Assembly (NCBI RefSeq): GCF_000092125.1
Contig: NC_014212.1
Span: 3,000,279-3,064,278 of the forward strand
DNA: 64,000 nt
Source: Allomeiothermus silvanus DSM 9946
GTDB lineage: Bacteria; Deinococcota; Deinococci; Deinococcales; Thermaceae
Reading direction: 5' to 3'
The number at the start of each line of letters is the position of its first letter. Position 1 is the stretch's first letter. Below the pieces are notes generated by a model that was not told the origin of the DNA, did not search any database, and was given only the letters and a program-made list of their open reading frames with translations. This document shows positions 42,400 to 50,680 of the stretch, piece after piece. The position numbers and the translations under genes are program-made.

Positions 42400-44001
42400 C
42401 TACTCGAGCACCGCCAAATAGTCGTAGAGATCGGGTCCGCCAGGGTGAACCTCCAGGGTGAGGTCGGGAAAAGCCTGAGAAATCTCCTGTAAGAGGGCCT
42501 CAAGCCTCGGCTTCTCCACGGTTGGGCCGTGGAAGAGGGTCATGATCTCGTGCATAGCGTCCTTGGCCAGCCGCACCAACCCTAACAAGGCTTCCTCCGG
42601 GGTCCCGGCTACCAGGGCCAGCTTGTCGTCCTTGAGTCCGATGGGCTGCCCCTCTTTGACCTCCAGGCTCTCAATAGTGGCATCGCGACTAGCCCGGGTG
42701 ACCTCGAGGGTCACCGAGCGGTTCATAGCTTCTTCCATCTCCGGCAACAGCTCGGCAGGCTCTACGTCGCCGTGGTACATTACCGCAGCGGCCAAGCCCT
42801 GCCCCATGGTCCGGGTGGGTAGCACGTGAACGTGCTTTCCTGCCTCTTGAGCGAGTTGGGCTGCTTGCTGGGCCGACATCAGGACGTTGGAATTGTTGGG
42901 CAGTACGATCACGTGCGGATTAGGCACGCTCCTAACCGCATCGAGTATGTCCTGCACGCTGGGGTTGGCCGTCTGCCCTCCGGCCACTACCCGCGCCCCC
43001 AGGCTGCGGAAGACCTTCACCAAACCCCAGCCCGCTGCCACCACCACCAAGCCGGTGGGCGGGGGGGCTTCCTCGGCGGCCCCGGCCATGCTCAGGATCT
43101 CGGTGTGCTGTAGCGACATATCTTCAACCTTGGTGCGCACCATCTTGCCGTAGCGGGCTACCATGCTCAAGAGGGCATCGGGGTCGTTGGTGTGGATGTG
43201 GCCTTTAACGTAGCCCTCCGCGCCTACCACCAGCAAGGAGTCTCCCCAACCCGAAACCGCCTGGCGGATTTCCTCGATGGGGGCCTGCACCCCCTCCATC
43301 AAGAACTCGGTGCAGTAGCCGTACTGCTCGGCGGCGAAATTGGTCTGGGCGTATTTCTCAACCTTAGGTGGCTCCGGCAGGGGCAGGCCCAGCAAGAAAC
43401 CACGGATTCCCTCCAGAATGTGCAAGTATCCGGCCCCACCGGCATCCACCACTCCGGCCTGTTTGAGCACCGGCAGCAAGTTGGGAGTCTCGGCTAAGCC
43501 GACTCGCCCGCGCTCGAGCGCCCCCGACAGCACCGCCTCCAAATTCTTAGCCCCCCCTTCCAGGGCCTTACGGGCCCCCTCCGAGGCGTAGCGGGCTACG
43601 GTGAGGATGGTGCCCTCCACCGGCTTCATCACCGCCTTATACCCGGTGCGGGTGCCCTCCTCGAGGGCTTCGACGAGCACCTGAGGGGTGAGGGCCTCGG
43701 CTTTTTTTATCGCTTCCGAGAAGCCCTTGAGGATCTGCGAGGTGATGACCCCGGAGTTGCCTCGCGCTCCTAAGAGCGAGCCATAGCTGATGGCCCGAGC
43801 TACCTCCGCCATGCGCGAGGTATCGACCATGTCGAGTTCACGCCGTAGCGACTGCAGGGTAAGGTGCATATTGGTGCCGGTGTCCCCATCGGGAACCGGG
43901 TAGACGTTGAGGGCGTTGGTCTCTTCGATATACACCGCAAACCAGTCGGTGGCGTAGCGAAAAGCCTGCGCCAGTTCGGCGGGGGAAAGGCGCTCAGCCA
44001 C
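42400..44001 (-). CDS. fakA: FakA-like fatty acid kinase (DAK2 domain)
   Basis: The 533-residue protein has an N-terminal DAK2 domain with the nucleotide and metal motif VYPVPDGDTGTNMHLTL, LLGARGNSGVITSQILKGF and DAGGAGYLHILEGI. Central and C-terminal regions follow (GYVKGHIHTNDP, VIVLPNNSNVLMSA). With a DegV-type FakB carrier (none seen here) it phosphorylates exogenous fatty acids. The Asp23 gene upstream is a typical partner of this family. Confidence 0.85.
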   Translation of the reverse strand: MAERLSPAELAQAFRYATDWFAVYIEETNALNVYPVPDGDTGTNMHLTLQSLRRELDMVDTSRMAEVARAISYGSLLGARGNSGVITSQILKGFSEAIKKAEALTPQVLVEALEEGTRTGYKAVMKPVEGTILTVARYASEGARKALEGGAKNLEAVLSGALERGRVGLAETPNLLPVLKQAGVVDAGGAGYLHILEGIRGFLLGLPLPEPPKVEKYAQTNFAAEQYGYCTEFLMEGVQAPIEEIRQAVSGWGDSLLVVGAEGYVKGHIHTNDPDALLSMVARYGKMVRTKVEDMSLQHTEILSMAGAAEEAPPPTGLVVVAAGWGLVKVFRSLGARVVAGGQTANPSVQDILDAVRSVPNPHVIVLPNNSNVLMSAQQAAQLAQEAGKHVHVLPTRTMGQGLAAAVMYHGDVEPAELLPEMEEAMNRSVTLEVTRASRDATIESLEVKEGQPIGLKDDKLALVAGTPEEALLGLVRLAKDAMHEIMTLFHGPTVEKPRLEALLQEISQAFPDLTLEVHPGGPDLYDYLAVLE

Positions 44002-44036
44002 ACCTACCCCCCTTCGCAGCCGGGAAGAAAGCCCTC

Positions 44037-44378
44037 CTATCCACGGCTCACCCCCACCACGTGTACCCGTACCGTGGAAAGTTCGACCCCAGCTAGGCTC
44101 TTGGCAGCCCAGGATACCCGCTCCCCGATAGAGTCCACCACCGCTGGAATGCGCGCACCGAAAGCCACCACCACATACAGATCGGCCTGGTACTTACCCG
44201 GCGCGGCGGGGTCGGGCTTGACCACCACCCCCTCGCTGGCCTCAGCCCGGCCCAGGATACGGCTGATGCTCTCGCGGATGCCCGCCGGGCTCATCCCCAC
44301 CACACCCGGCACTTCGTGGGCCGCCAACCCCAAAATGGCTGCCAGCGCCCCTTCGGTCACATTGACATTGCCTTTCAA
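44037..44378 (-). CDS. Asp23/Gls24-family protein
   Basis: The ~113-residue protein has GNVNVTEGALAAILGLAAHE, VPGVVGMSP and a C-terminal VRVHVVGVSRG typical of Asp23 (DUF322). I favour the TTG at 44378 because AGGAGG stands 5 bases before it; a longer frame to 44396 overlaps that site. It lies 35 bp upstream of fakA, the usual order. The family is linked to envelope stress and to FakA regulation. Confidence 0.85.
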   Translation of the reverse strand: MKGNVNVTEGALAAILGLAAHEVPGVVGMSPAGIRESISRILGRAEASEGVVVKPDPAAPGKYQADLYVVVAFGARIPAVVDSIGERVSWAAKSLAGVELSTVRVHVVGVSRG

Positions 44379-44534
44379 GCTCTCCTCCTGTTGCAAGGGA
44401 CCCCGAGCCGGGCTCGAGGCGCGATGATAGCGCTTTCCACTATTGAGACAGTATACCGTTAGCTCTCCTCCAGCGAGCGCCGAAAGGGCATACTCCGCGG
44501 GTTGCCTTTCCCGTGAGGCCGGTGGGGCTGGGGT

Positions 44535-45689
44535 CTATTCCCAGTGACCGCCTTCTTGCAAGGCGCGAGCGAACCACCCCGGAATCTCTTGGCCGAATCG
44601 TCGCCGGGCAAAGTCCCGAGCGAACTCACCGTAACGCTTCTCGGCAATTGCGCTTCGGGCTTGCTCCATCAGCCGATGCAGATAGCGCAGGTTGTGCAGG
44701 CTCACCATGCGCAAGCCCAGCATCTCCTCGGCCCGGATCAGGTGTGAGAGATAAGCCCGGCTGAAGTGGCGGCAGGCGTAGCAGTCGCACTCCGGGTCAA
44801 TCGGACGGGGATCGTCGAGATACCGGGTGAGCTTGAGGTTCATCCGGCCCTCCGCGACCAGTGCGTAGCCGAAGCGTCCGGTGCGGGTGGGGTACACGCA
44901 GTCGAACATGTCTATCCCCAGCGCTACCGACGCGACCAGATCCTCCGGGTGGCCCACCCCCATCAGGTAGCGGGGCTTGCTTTCGGGCAGGATGCGGGTC
45001 GAAAGCTCCACCGCCGGGTACATGGCCTCCTTAGGCTCGCCCACCGCCAGTCCGCCGATGGCGAACCCGGGAGCGTCGAAGGCGACCGTAGCCTCCGCAC
45101 TTATCCTACGCAGCTCCAAGTCTATCCCCCCCTGGGCGATGGCAAAGAGGGCTTGGTCGGGGCGGGTTTTGGCCTTGAAGCAGCGCTCGAGCCAGCGCAG
45201 GGTTCGCTCGATGGACTCCTTCATGTACTCCCGGCTGGCCGGGTAGGGCGGACACTCGTCGAAGGCCATGATGATGTCCGCCCCCAACGCCTCCTGCACG
45301 GCTACGCTTTTTTCCGGCGATAGCTCGATCAGGTCGCCGTTGATGTGGCTTTGAAAGACTACGCCTTCCTCCGAGATGCGCCGCAGGTGGCCTAGGCTCA
45401 TCACCTGAAACCCCCCCGAATCGGTGAGCCAGGGGCCGCTATAGGCGGCGAAACGGTGTAGCCCGCCCAAGGCCTTCACCCGCTGGGGGCCGGGGCGCAA
45501 GAGCAGGTGATAGGTATTGGCCAAAACGATCTGCGATCCGATATCCCGGATCTCCTGGGGGCTTATGCCCTTGACGGAGCCTAGCGTACCCACCGGCATG
45601 AAAAGCGGGGTGTGTACTAAACCGTGCGGGGTCGGCAAGAGCCCGTTGCGGGCTCGGCCCGCCCGGGCGGTGATGCGGAAGTCAAACAC
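44535..45689 (-). CDS. tgt: Queuine tRNA-ribosyltransferase
   Basis: The 384-residue enzyme has the catalytic Asp in TDSGGFQVMS, QGGIDLELR, the nucleophile Asp in DMFDCVYPTRTGR, and the zinc site CDCYACRHFSRAYL ending at His in SLHNLRY. It exchanges guanine-34 of target tRNAs for the queuosine precursor. The GTG at 45689 (VFDFRITARAG) is the best start: it sits 7 bases after the -10 box of a strong promoter, so the mRNA would be leaderless. The frame is open to 45725, but that would overlap the promoter. Confidence 0.92.
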   Translation of the reverse strand: MFDFRITARAGRARNGLLPTPHGLVHTPLFMPVGTLGSVKGISPQEIRDIGSQIVLANTYHLLLRPGPQRVKALGGLHRFAAYSGPWLTDSGGFQVMSLGHLRRISEEGVVFQSHINGDLIELSPEKSVAVQEALGADIIMAFDECPPYPASREYMKESIERTLRWLERCFKAKTRPDQALFAIAQGGIDLELRRISAEATVAFDAPGFAIGGLAVGEPKEAMYPAVELSTRILPESKPRYLMGVGHPEDLVASVALGIDMFDCVYPTRTGRFGYALVAEGRMNLKLTRYLDDPRPIDPECDCYACRHFSRAYLSHLIRAEEMLGLRMVSLHNLRYLHRLMEQARSAIAEKRYGEFARDFARRRFGQEIPGWFARALQEGGHWE

Positions 45690-45696
45690 ACGAAAG

Positions 45697-45725
45697 ATTG
45701 TCGAATGCCAAGCGCCACACGTCAA
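45697..45725 (-). promoter_or_regulatory. tgt promoter (leaderless)
   Basis: TTGACG (45725-45720) and GACAAT (45702-45697) are separated by 17 bp on the minus strand. The GTG start lies 7 bases after the -10 box, so transcription should begin at or beside the start codon. Confidence 0.7.
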
Positions 45726-45758
45726 ACGCCCGTCGCCTTATACCGAGTCCCAGGGCTT

Positions 45759-45787
45759 TTGCCGCCCGAAGCACTTGGCGTTAGACT
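45759..45787 (+). promoter_or_regulatory. crcB promoter (leaderless)
   Basis: TTGCCG (45759-45764), 17 bp, TAGACT (45782-45787), then 6 bases to the GTG of crcB. It is divergent from the tgt promoter, 33 bp away. There is no space for a fluoride riboswitch. Confidence 0.6.
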
Positions 45788-45793
45788 TATCTG

Positions 45794-46159
45794 GTGGAGC
45801 GGTATCTGCTGGTGATGTTGGGCGGGGCCATCGGCGCGGGCCTGCGCTATGGGCTGGGGGCCTGGCTTCAGGGGCTAGCCGGGCCGAGTTTCCCCTGGAG
45901 CACCTTTTTTATCAACCTGAGCGGAAGCTTTCTCATCGGAGCGGTGCTGCGCCGCTCCCTCGAGGGCAACCTCTCTACCGAAGCCCGGCTGTTTTTAGCC
46001 GTGGGCATTTTTGGGGGCTATACCACCTTCTCCACCTTCAGCTACGAAACCCTGACCCTGGTCCAACAGGGGGAATGGCTCAAGGCGTTTTTGTACGTGA
46101 CCGGCAGCGTGGTGTTGGGATTTATAGCGGTCTGGTTGGCCTATCGCCTGGCCGGGTAA
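45794..46159 (+). CDS. crcB: Fluoride channel/exporter CrcB (Fluc)
   Basis: The 121-residue four-helix protein has GGAIGAGLRYGLG, INLSGSFLIG and the signature GGYTTFSTFSYET. Dimers form a fluoride-selective channel. The GTG start follows the -10 box directly. A DUF190 gene follows 19 bp after the stop, a common pairing. Confidence 0.92.
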   Translation: MERYLLVMLGGAIGAGLRYGLGAWLQGLAGPSFPWSTFFINLSGSFLIGAVLRRSLEGNLSTEARLFLAVGIFGGYTTFSTFSYETLTLVQQGEWLKAFLYVTGSVVLGFIAVWLAYRLAG

Positions 46160-46178
46160 CGTTGGGTAGGGGGTATGT

Positions 46179-46511
46179 ATGAAGCTCGAGGGTGAAGCCA
46201 AGCTCGTGCGCATCTTTATCGGGGAGTCGGACCGTTGGCAGGGAAAACCCCTCTACGAGGCCATCGTGCTCGAGGCCAAGCGCCAGGGATTGGCGGGGGC
46301 CACGGTGTTCAAGGGGGTGACGGGCTTCGGGGCCCACTCGCGCATCCACTCCGCCAAGATCTTGCAGCTTTCCGAGGATCTCCCGATGATGATCGAGATC
46401 GTGGACGCCGAGGAAAAGGTACGGGCCTTCTTGCCCGCGCTCGAGGCGATGGTGGGGGAGGGGTTGGTGACCATGGAGCGGGTAGAGGTAATCCGCTACC
46501 GGCACCGCTAG
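46179..46511 (+). CDS. DUF190-family protein
   Basis: The 110-residue PII-like ferredoxin-fold protein has LVRIFIGESDRWQGKPLYEA, GATVFKGVTGFG and SEDLPMMIEIVDAEEKV, all typical of DUF190. Members are often encoded with crcB. A regulatory role for the channel is possible but unproven. Confidence 0.88.
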   Translation: MKLEGEAKLVRIFIGESDRWQGKPLYEAIVLEAKRQGLAGATVFKGVTGFGAHSRIHSAKILQLSEDLPMMIEIVDAEEKVRAFLPALEAMVGEGLVTMERVEVIRYRHR

Positions 46512-46583
46512 GGGCCGTTCTGGCTTTGCCGGAATGTACGGTGCCTTACCCGCCCTGGCCAAAGCCAGGGCTACCCTTAGCCT

Positions 46584-47180
46584 ATGTTCGGCAATTTCTT
46601 CAAAAGCCCCAAGGACGAACGCGGGCGGGTTCCTCCTGGCCAGACGCTCACCGAGCGCTTCCCCGTGCTCACCTACGGCCCGACCCCCAGCTTAAAGCCC
46701 CAGGAGGTACGGCTCAAGGTATATGGGCGGGTGGAAACCCCCCTCGAGCTTTCCTGGGACGACCTGATGGGCCTGCCCCAAAGCGACCTCACCGCCGACT
46801 TCCACTGCGTTACCCGCTGGAGCAAGCTCGACGTGAAATGGCGGGGGGTTCGGGTGCTCGATCTTATGGAGCAAGTCCGGCTCGAGCCCAGCGCCAAAGC
46901 TGTGCTGCTACACTGTTACGGGGGATACACCACCAACTTGCTCCTGGAGGACTTCCTGCGCCCGGAGAACCTGCTGGCCCACACCCTCTATGGCGAACCC
47001 CTCCCGCGGGACCATGGCGGCCCCTTACGGCTCATCGTGCCGCACCTGTACGCCTGGAAAAGCGCCAAATGGCTACGGGGGCTCGAGTTCTTGGACCGGG
47101 AAGAACTCGGCTTCTGGGAGGTCAACGGTTATCACCGCCGGGGGGATCCCTGGAAGGAAGAGCGCTTTAGCGAAGGGTAG
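46584..47180 (+). CDS. Molybdopterin-dependent oxidoreductase, sulfite-oxidase fold
   Basis: The 198-residue protein consists of the sulfite-oxidase-type molybdopterin domain, with the Mo-ligating Cys in FHCVTRWSKLDVKWRG, LLHCYGGYTTNL and LRLIVPHLYAWKSAKWLRGL. It is shorter than MsrP and has no Tat signal, so it is probably cytoplasmic. The substrate is unknown. A CCTGGC/GCCAGG hairpin (46553-46570) lies just upstream. Confidence 0.85.
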   Translation: MFGNFFKSPKDERGRVPPGQTLTERFPVLTYGPTPSLKPQEVRLKVYGRVETPLELSWDDLMGLPQSDLTADFHCVTRWSKLDVKWRGVRVLDLMEQVRLEPSAKAVLLHCYGGYTTNLLLEDFLRPENLLAHTLYGEPLPRDHGGPLRLIVPHLYAWKSAKWLRGLEFLDREELGFWEVNGYHRRGDPWKEERFSEG

Positions 47181-47206
47181 GTATACTAAGGGCGAGGTGA
47201 GTCGAG

Positions 47207-47515
47207 ATGACTGCCGAGGCCCAGGCGGTGCAGATAGCCTTACAGGCTTACCGTGACTGCCAGGAATTGGAAGAGCGCGAGTACGCAGAGCAGTACGACG
47301 AGGTCAAGCGGATGGAGGATGAGGCCCCCGCACCTGATCCGTGCGCGCTCCTTTTCAATGAGTTGGTGGAGGCCTGTATCCGCTACGTGGAAGCGGGCGG
47401 GAACCGAGCCGACCTCGATCTTGGCGAATACCGCAGCGCCGTTTACCGGCGGATGGATGAGTTCCGCTCGGTGCAACGATGGGAGGACGAAGGGGGAAGC
47501 ACCCCACCTGCCTAA
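47207..47515 (+). CDS. Acidic helical protein of unknown function
   Basis: The 102-residue, Glu/Asp-rich, predominantly helical protein (ELEEREYAEQYDEVKRMEDE) has no recognisable domain. The ATG follows GGCGAGGTGAG by a few bases and the gene lies 26 bp after the molybdoenzyme gene, so cotranscription is likely. It converges with the VanW gene. Confidence 0.55.
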   Translation: MTAEAQAVQIALQAYRDCQELEEREYAEQYDEVKRMEDEAPAPDPCALLFNELVEACIRYVEAGGNRADLDLGEYRSAVYRRMDEFRSVQRWEDEGGSTPPA

Positions 47516-47520
47516 AGGTT

Positions 47521-49296
47521 TTACCGGCCTGGATGGGCTTGGCTCGGCCCTACCAAGTAGACCGCCTGCCAGGGACGGTAGCGGGTGGAGAGTACCTCGG
47601 TGCGCGTGCCCGAAGCGTCGGTAATGGTGCGGCTCAGGCGAACGCTGTAGCCGTCAGCGGCCCAGTCTACTTGTTTGCGAACCCCAGGGCGGAGGCTATC
47701 GTCCTCGATGTACTTAGCGGGGGGGTGGGGGGTGCGCGAGAGAATGACCGGGTCGGATATCGTCACCGTGCGCCCGATGGGTAGGCCCCACACGCTCACC
47801 GTCAGGCTCACCTTGTCAGGATCGTAATAGGTACGAAGGAGCAGCGGGGAGGGGGTGTCGTTTTTCATCCGCAGGTCCAGGTAAGGCTGGTATACGGCGG
47901 CGTCGAAACCGATGATGGGGTCGTACCAGTGCACCCGGTAAGCATGGGGATTGCGTTCCACCACCGGAAGGCCGGTCTTGTATAAAGCGCGGAAGGTGGT
48001 GGTCGAGACCTGGCAGACCCCGCCCCCTACCCCAGGCACGGTACGCCCGCCAGAGATCACCAAACCCTCCTTGAAGCCCGTTTCAGGGGCGATGTCGCCA
48101 ACAACTTGGTTGAAGGAGAAGGTCTCGCCGGGGGCGATGATGTACCCATCAAGGCGAGAAGCCGCGGTGCGTACATTGTGAATGCGTTCGGCGCTCGAGC
48201 CTTTGAAGGTGGTGGTGGCGCTCGAAAGCAGCACCAGCTGGCTGGGCTCGGGCAGGTCGGCGGCCTTGAGGGTGGGCTCGACCGTTACGACCGGCAAGTC
48301 CAAGGTGCGGGCGTCGGGTTGCCAGAGGAGGGGCACCAGGGCTTCCTCGGCGGCCTTCAGATCGAGTTTCCAGCCGGGTTTTTCCCCTACAACGGTGAAG
48401 GCCAGGGTAGCCGGCAGCGAGGAGGAGGTCCCCCATACGTAGTGCGCGTTTACCGCTTCTTGGTCGTAGGCCTTGGCTACTTGTCGCAGCAGCTTGCGTA
48501 CAGCGGCGGGGTTGGCCTCGAGCCCTTCTTTTTTCAACACCATCAGCCCGGCGACCTGCTCGGGCCGGAGGGTGTAGGTTTTGAGCGCGCCCCCGGGTTG
48601 GGTGTAGTTGAGGGTGATGGGGCGCAGGAGGGCGTTGGCCTCGGCGGCACGGGCCTCGTACTCGCTGGCCTGGACGCTCGCTGCTACCTCCTCCATGGGT
48701 AGTTCAAGGGTAGCCGTGCTGGGATCGGCCAGAAAGCTGGCCGCCGCTCTCTCCACGTTGAAGCGCCGCCCCGGGGTATCGGGCGTCACTACGAAGCGAC
48801 CGTTCTTGAACTCGACCTCGGCGTTTTTGGGGGGCTGCTTGAGGGCCAGGTTGAGCCGCTCGAGCCGCCGGTAGAGCACAGCCTTTTCCACCACCCCCGA
48901 GACCGGGACATTCACCCCCTGCCGCCAAGCGGCCCAGCGCTCGCGCAGCGAGTCCGCCAGCCCGCCCTCACGCCCGATGCGGAAAGCGGCCTGGGCGGTG
49001 GCCATAGCATCGGCCCTCCAACCCAACTCGGCGGCGCTCAGCTGGTAAGTTCGCCCCCCAGCCTGCACCGCCACCAGGGACCGGTTGGTGAGCCGGCCCT
49101 GAGCAGCGATTTGGGCGGCGGCCTCTTCTACCGTCATCCGCCCCACCGCGACCCCATCCGCCATCACTCCGGGGAAGATCCGCGAGCCGAAGTAGAGTTC
49201 AATCCCACCGAGCAGCACGGCGATACCTAGCACACCGGCCAGGGCCACTTTGCGGCGGGTCTTTGCCGCGCGAATAGGGGGATGCGGGGGATTCAT
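47521..49296 (-). CDS. VanW-family protein with peptidoglycan-binding-like repeats
   Basis: The 591-residue protein has one N-terminal membrane anchor (VALAGVLGIAVLLGGIELYF), two PG-binding-4-like regions (MTVEEAAAQIAAQ, FNVERAAASFL), and a VanW domain (ETFSFNQVVGDIAPETGFKE, GGGVCQVSTTTFRAL, NPHAYRVHWYD). A G5-like tail follows. It is probably anchored outside the membrane and acts at the cell wall; the precise function of VanW is not known. Confidence 0.87.
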   Translation of the reverse strand: MNPPHPPIRAAKTRRKVALAGVLGIAVLLGGIELYFGSRIFPGVMADGVAVGRMTVEEAAAQIAAQGRLTNRSLVAVQAGGRTYQLSAAELGWRADAMATAQAAFRIGREGGLADSLRERWAAWRQGVNVPVSGVVEKAVLYRRLERLNLALKQPPKNAEVEFKNGRFVVTPDTPGRRFNVERAAASFLADPSTATLELPMEEVAASVQASEYEARAAEANALLRPITLNYTQPGGALKTYTLRPEQVAGLMVLKKEGLEANPAAVRKLLRQVAKAYDQEAVNAHYVWGTSSSLPATLAFTVVGEKPGWKLDLKAAEEALVPLLWQPDARTLDLPVVTVEPTLKAADLPEPSQLVLLSSATTTFKGSSAERIHNVRTAASRLDGYIIAPGETFSFNQVVGDIAPETGFKEGLVISGGRTVPGVGGGVCQVSTTTFRALYKTGLPVVERNPHAYRVHWYDPIIGFDAAVYQPYLDLRMKNDTPSPLLLRTYYDPDKVSLTVSVWGLPIGRTVTISDPVILSRTPHPPAKYIEDDSLRPGVRKQVDWAADGYSVRLSRTITDASGTRTEVLSTRYRPWQAVYLVGPSQAHPGR

Positions 49297-49380
49297 CTAT
49301 CTCCTAGCTTAGGGGAACGCTTCGCCTCAGACTACCCAGTGAGGGTTGCAAAGGGGTGACCCGGAATGGGAGCATGTGAT

Positions 49381-50052
49381 CTAGCGAACCGCGAAGGGGT
49401 TGAAATTGGTGTCGCGGTCGTAATAATCCTCGCGCTCGGCACGTTTCAAGAACCCCACTACCGCGTAGGTGAGGGGGGTAAAGAGCGCCTCCACCCCCAC
49501 CTTGAACACGTAGTTTGACACGAAAACCGTCCACAGCAGGGCATTATCCCACACCCCGTAGAAGGCGATGAGCAAAAAGAGGCCGGTGTCGAGCCCCTGA
49601 GCGATGAGGGTCGAGCCGAGGGTGCGGGTCCACAGCCAGCGCCCCTGGGTGGCGATTTTGAGCTTTGCCAGCACGTAGCTGTTGACGAACTCGCCCACCC
49701 AGTAAGCTACCAGGCTGGCCAGCACGATGCGCGGCACCAGGCCCAGGATGGCCGAGAAAGCCTGAGCAGTGCTTTGCTGGTCGGGAGGGGTGGGTAGGGC
49801 ATTCACGATGCCGAAGGTCAGGGTCGCCAGTATCAGCAAAAAGAATCCTGTCCAGATCACCCGCCTCGAGCGCTTGTACCCATACACCTCGGTCAGCACG
49901 TCCCCGAAGATGTAAGCGAGCGGGAACAGGATGGTCCCGCCATCGAAGGTGAAAGGCCCCAGCAGCACTACCTTGGTGGAGGCGATGTTGGAAACGATCA
50001 GTACCACCACGAAGAGGGCGGTGATGAAGTCCAAATAACGGTAGGCCCGCAT
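49381..50052 (-). CDS. Queuosine precursor transporter (YhhQ/COG1738)
   Basis: The 223-residue polytopic protein has DFITALFVVVLIVSNIASTK, FDGGTILFPLAYIFGDVLTE and VAYWVGEFVNSYVLAKLK, all typical of the family. It imports pre-Q0/pre-Q1 or queuine and so complements tgt in this window. TACAAT ends 8 bases before the ATG and no Shine-Dalgarno is seen, so it is probably leaderless. Confidence 0.88.
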   Translation of the reverse strand: MRAYRYLDFITALFVVVLIVSNIASTKVVLLGPFTFDGGTILFPLAYIFGDVLTEVYGYKRSRRVIWTGFFLLILATLTFGIVNALPTPPDQQSTAQAFSAILGLVPRIVLASLVAYWVGEFVNSYVLAKLKIATQGRWLWTRTLGSTLIAQGLDTGLFLLIAFYGVWDNALLWTVFVSNYVFKVGVEALFTPLTYAVVGFLKRAEREDYYDRDTNFNPFAVR

Positions 50053-50121
50053 AGCGTCCGATTGTACAACGTTCGCGGGGGCGCTTCACCTCTACCTGGG
50101 CGCATGACCTAGCAGCCGGAT

Positions 50122-50658
50122 CTATTCTGAGCGAATCGAGGTGATGAAAGGCAGGTTACGGTCGTACTGCGCCCGGTCCAGGCCGTAGCCATAGACGTAA
50201 GCGTCCTCGATCTCGAAGCCCAGGTAGTGAATCGGGACTTCGATGCGGCGGCGGGTCGGTTTGGAGAGAAGGGCAGCGATCTTGACCGAGGCGGGCTGAC
50301 GGGCCTCCAGGTAGTGCATCAGGTAGTTGAGGGTGATACCGGTGTCCACGATATCCTCCACCACGATCACGTCCTTACCGCTGATGGGGTAGCGCAGATC
50401 CTTGACCAGCTCGACCTCGCCGCTGGTCTTGGTGTCATCGCCATAGGAGGAAAGGGCCAGGAAGTCCATCGAAACCGGCAGGTCAATCCGGCGCACCAGA
50501 TCCGCCATAAAGATAAAGGCCCCGTTCAAGACGCAGATCAGGTGAGGTTGTTTCCCCTTGTAGTCTTGGGTGATTTGGGCCCCGAGTTCACGGATGCGCT
50601 CTTGGATCTGCTGCTCGCTGATCTGGACGAGGCCGTCCCCGGCTTGGAAGATGCTCAC
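50122..50658 (-). CDS. hpt: Hypoxanthine-guanine phosphoribosyltransferase
   Basis: The 178-residue enzyme shows the PRPP-binding motif VIVVEDIVDTGITL, ICVLNGAFIFMADLVRRI, and the flexible-loop region SSYGDDTKTSGEVE. It salvages hypoxanthine and guanine. The GTG start is 7 bases after TACAAT, another leaderless arrangement. The RluB-like gene ends 22 bp upstream. Confidence 0.92.
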   Translation of the reverse strand: MSIFQAGDGLVQISEQQIQERIRELGAQITQDYKGKQPHLICVLNGAFIFMADLVRRIDLPVSMDFLALSSYGDDTKTSGEVELVKDLRYPISGKDVIVVEDIVDTGITLNYLMHYLEARQPASVKIAALLSKPTRRRIEVPIHYLGFEIEDAYVYGYGLDRAQYDRNLPFITSIRSE

Positions 50659-50680
50659 AAAGGTGATTGTACCCGAAGGC

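Noticed and set aside
45689-45725. Upstream start for tgt at 45725
   Set aside because: The extra 12 codons would overlap a well-formed promoter (TTGACG, 17 bp, GACAAT) and are not part of the conserved N-terminus.
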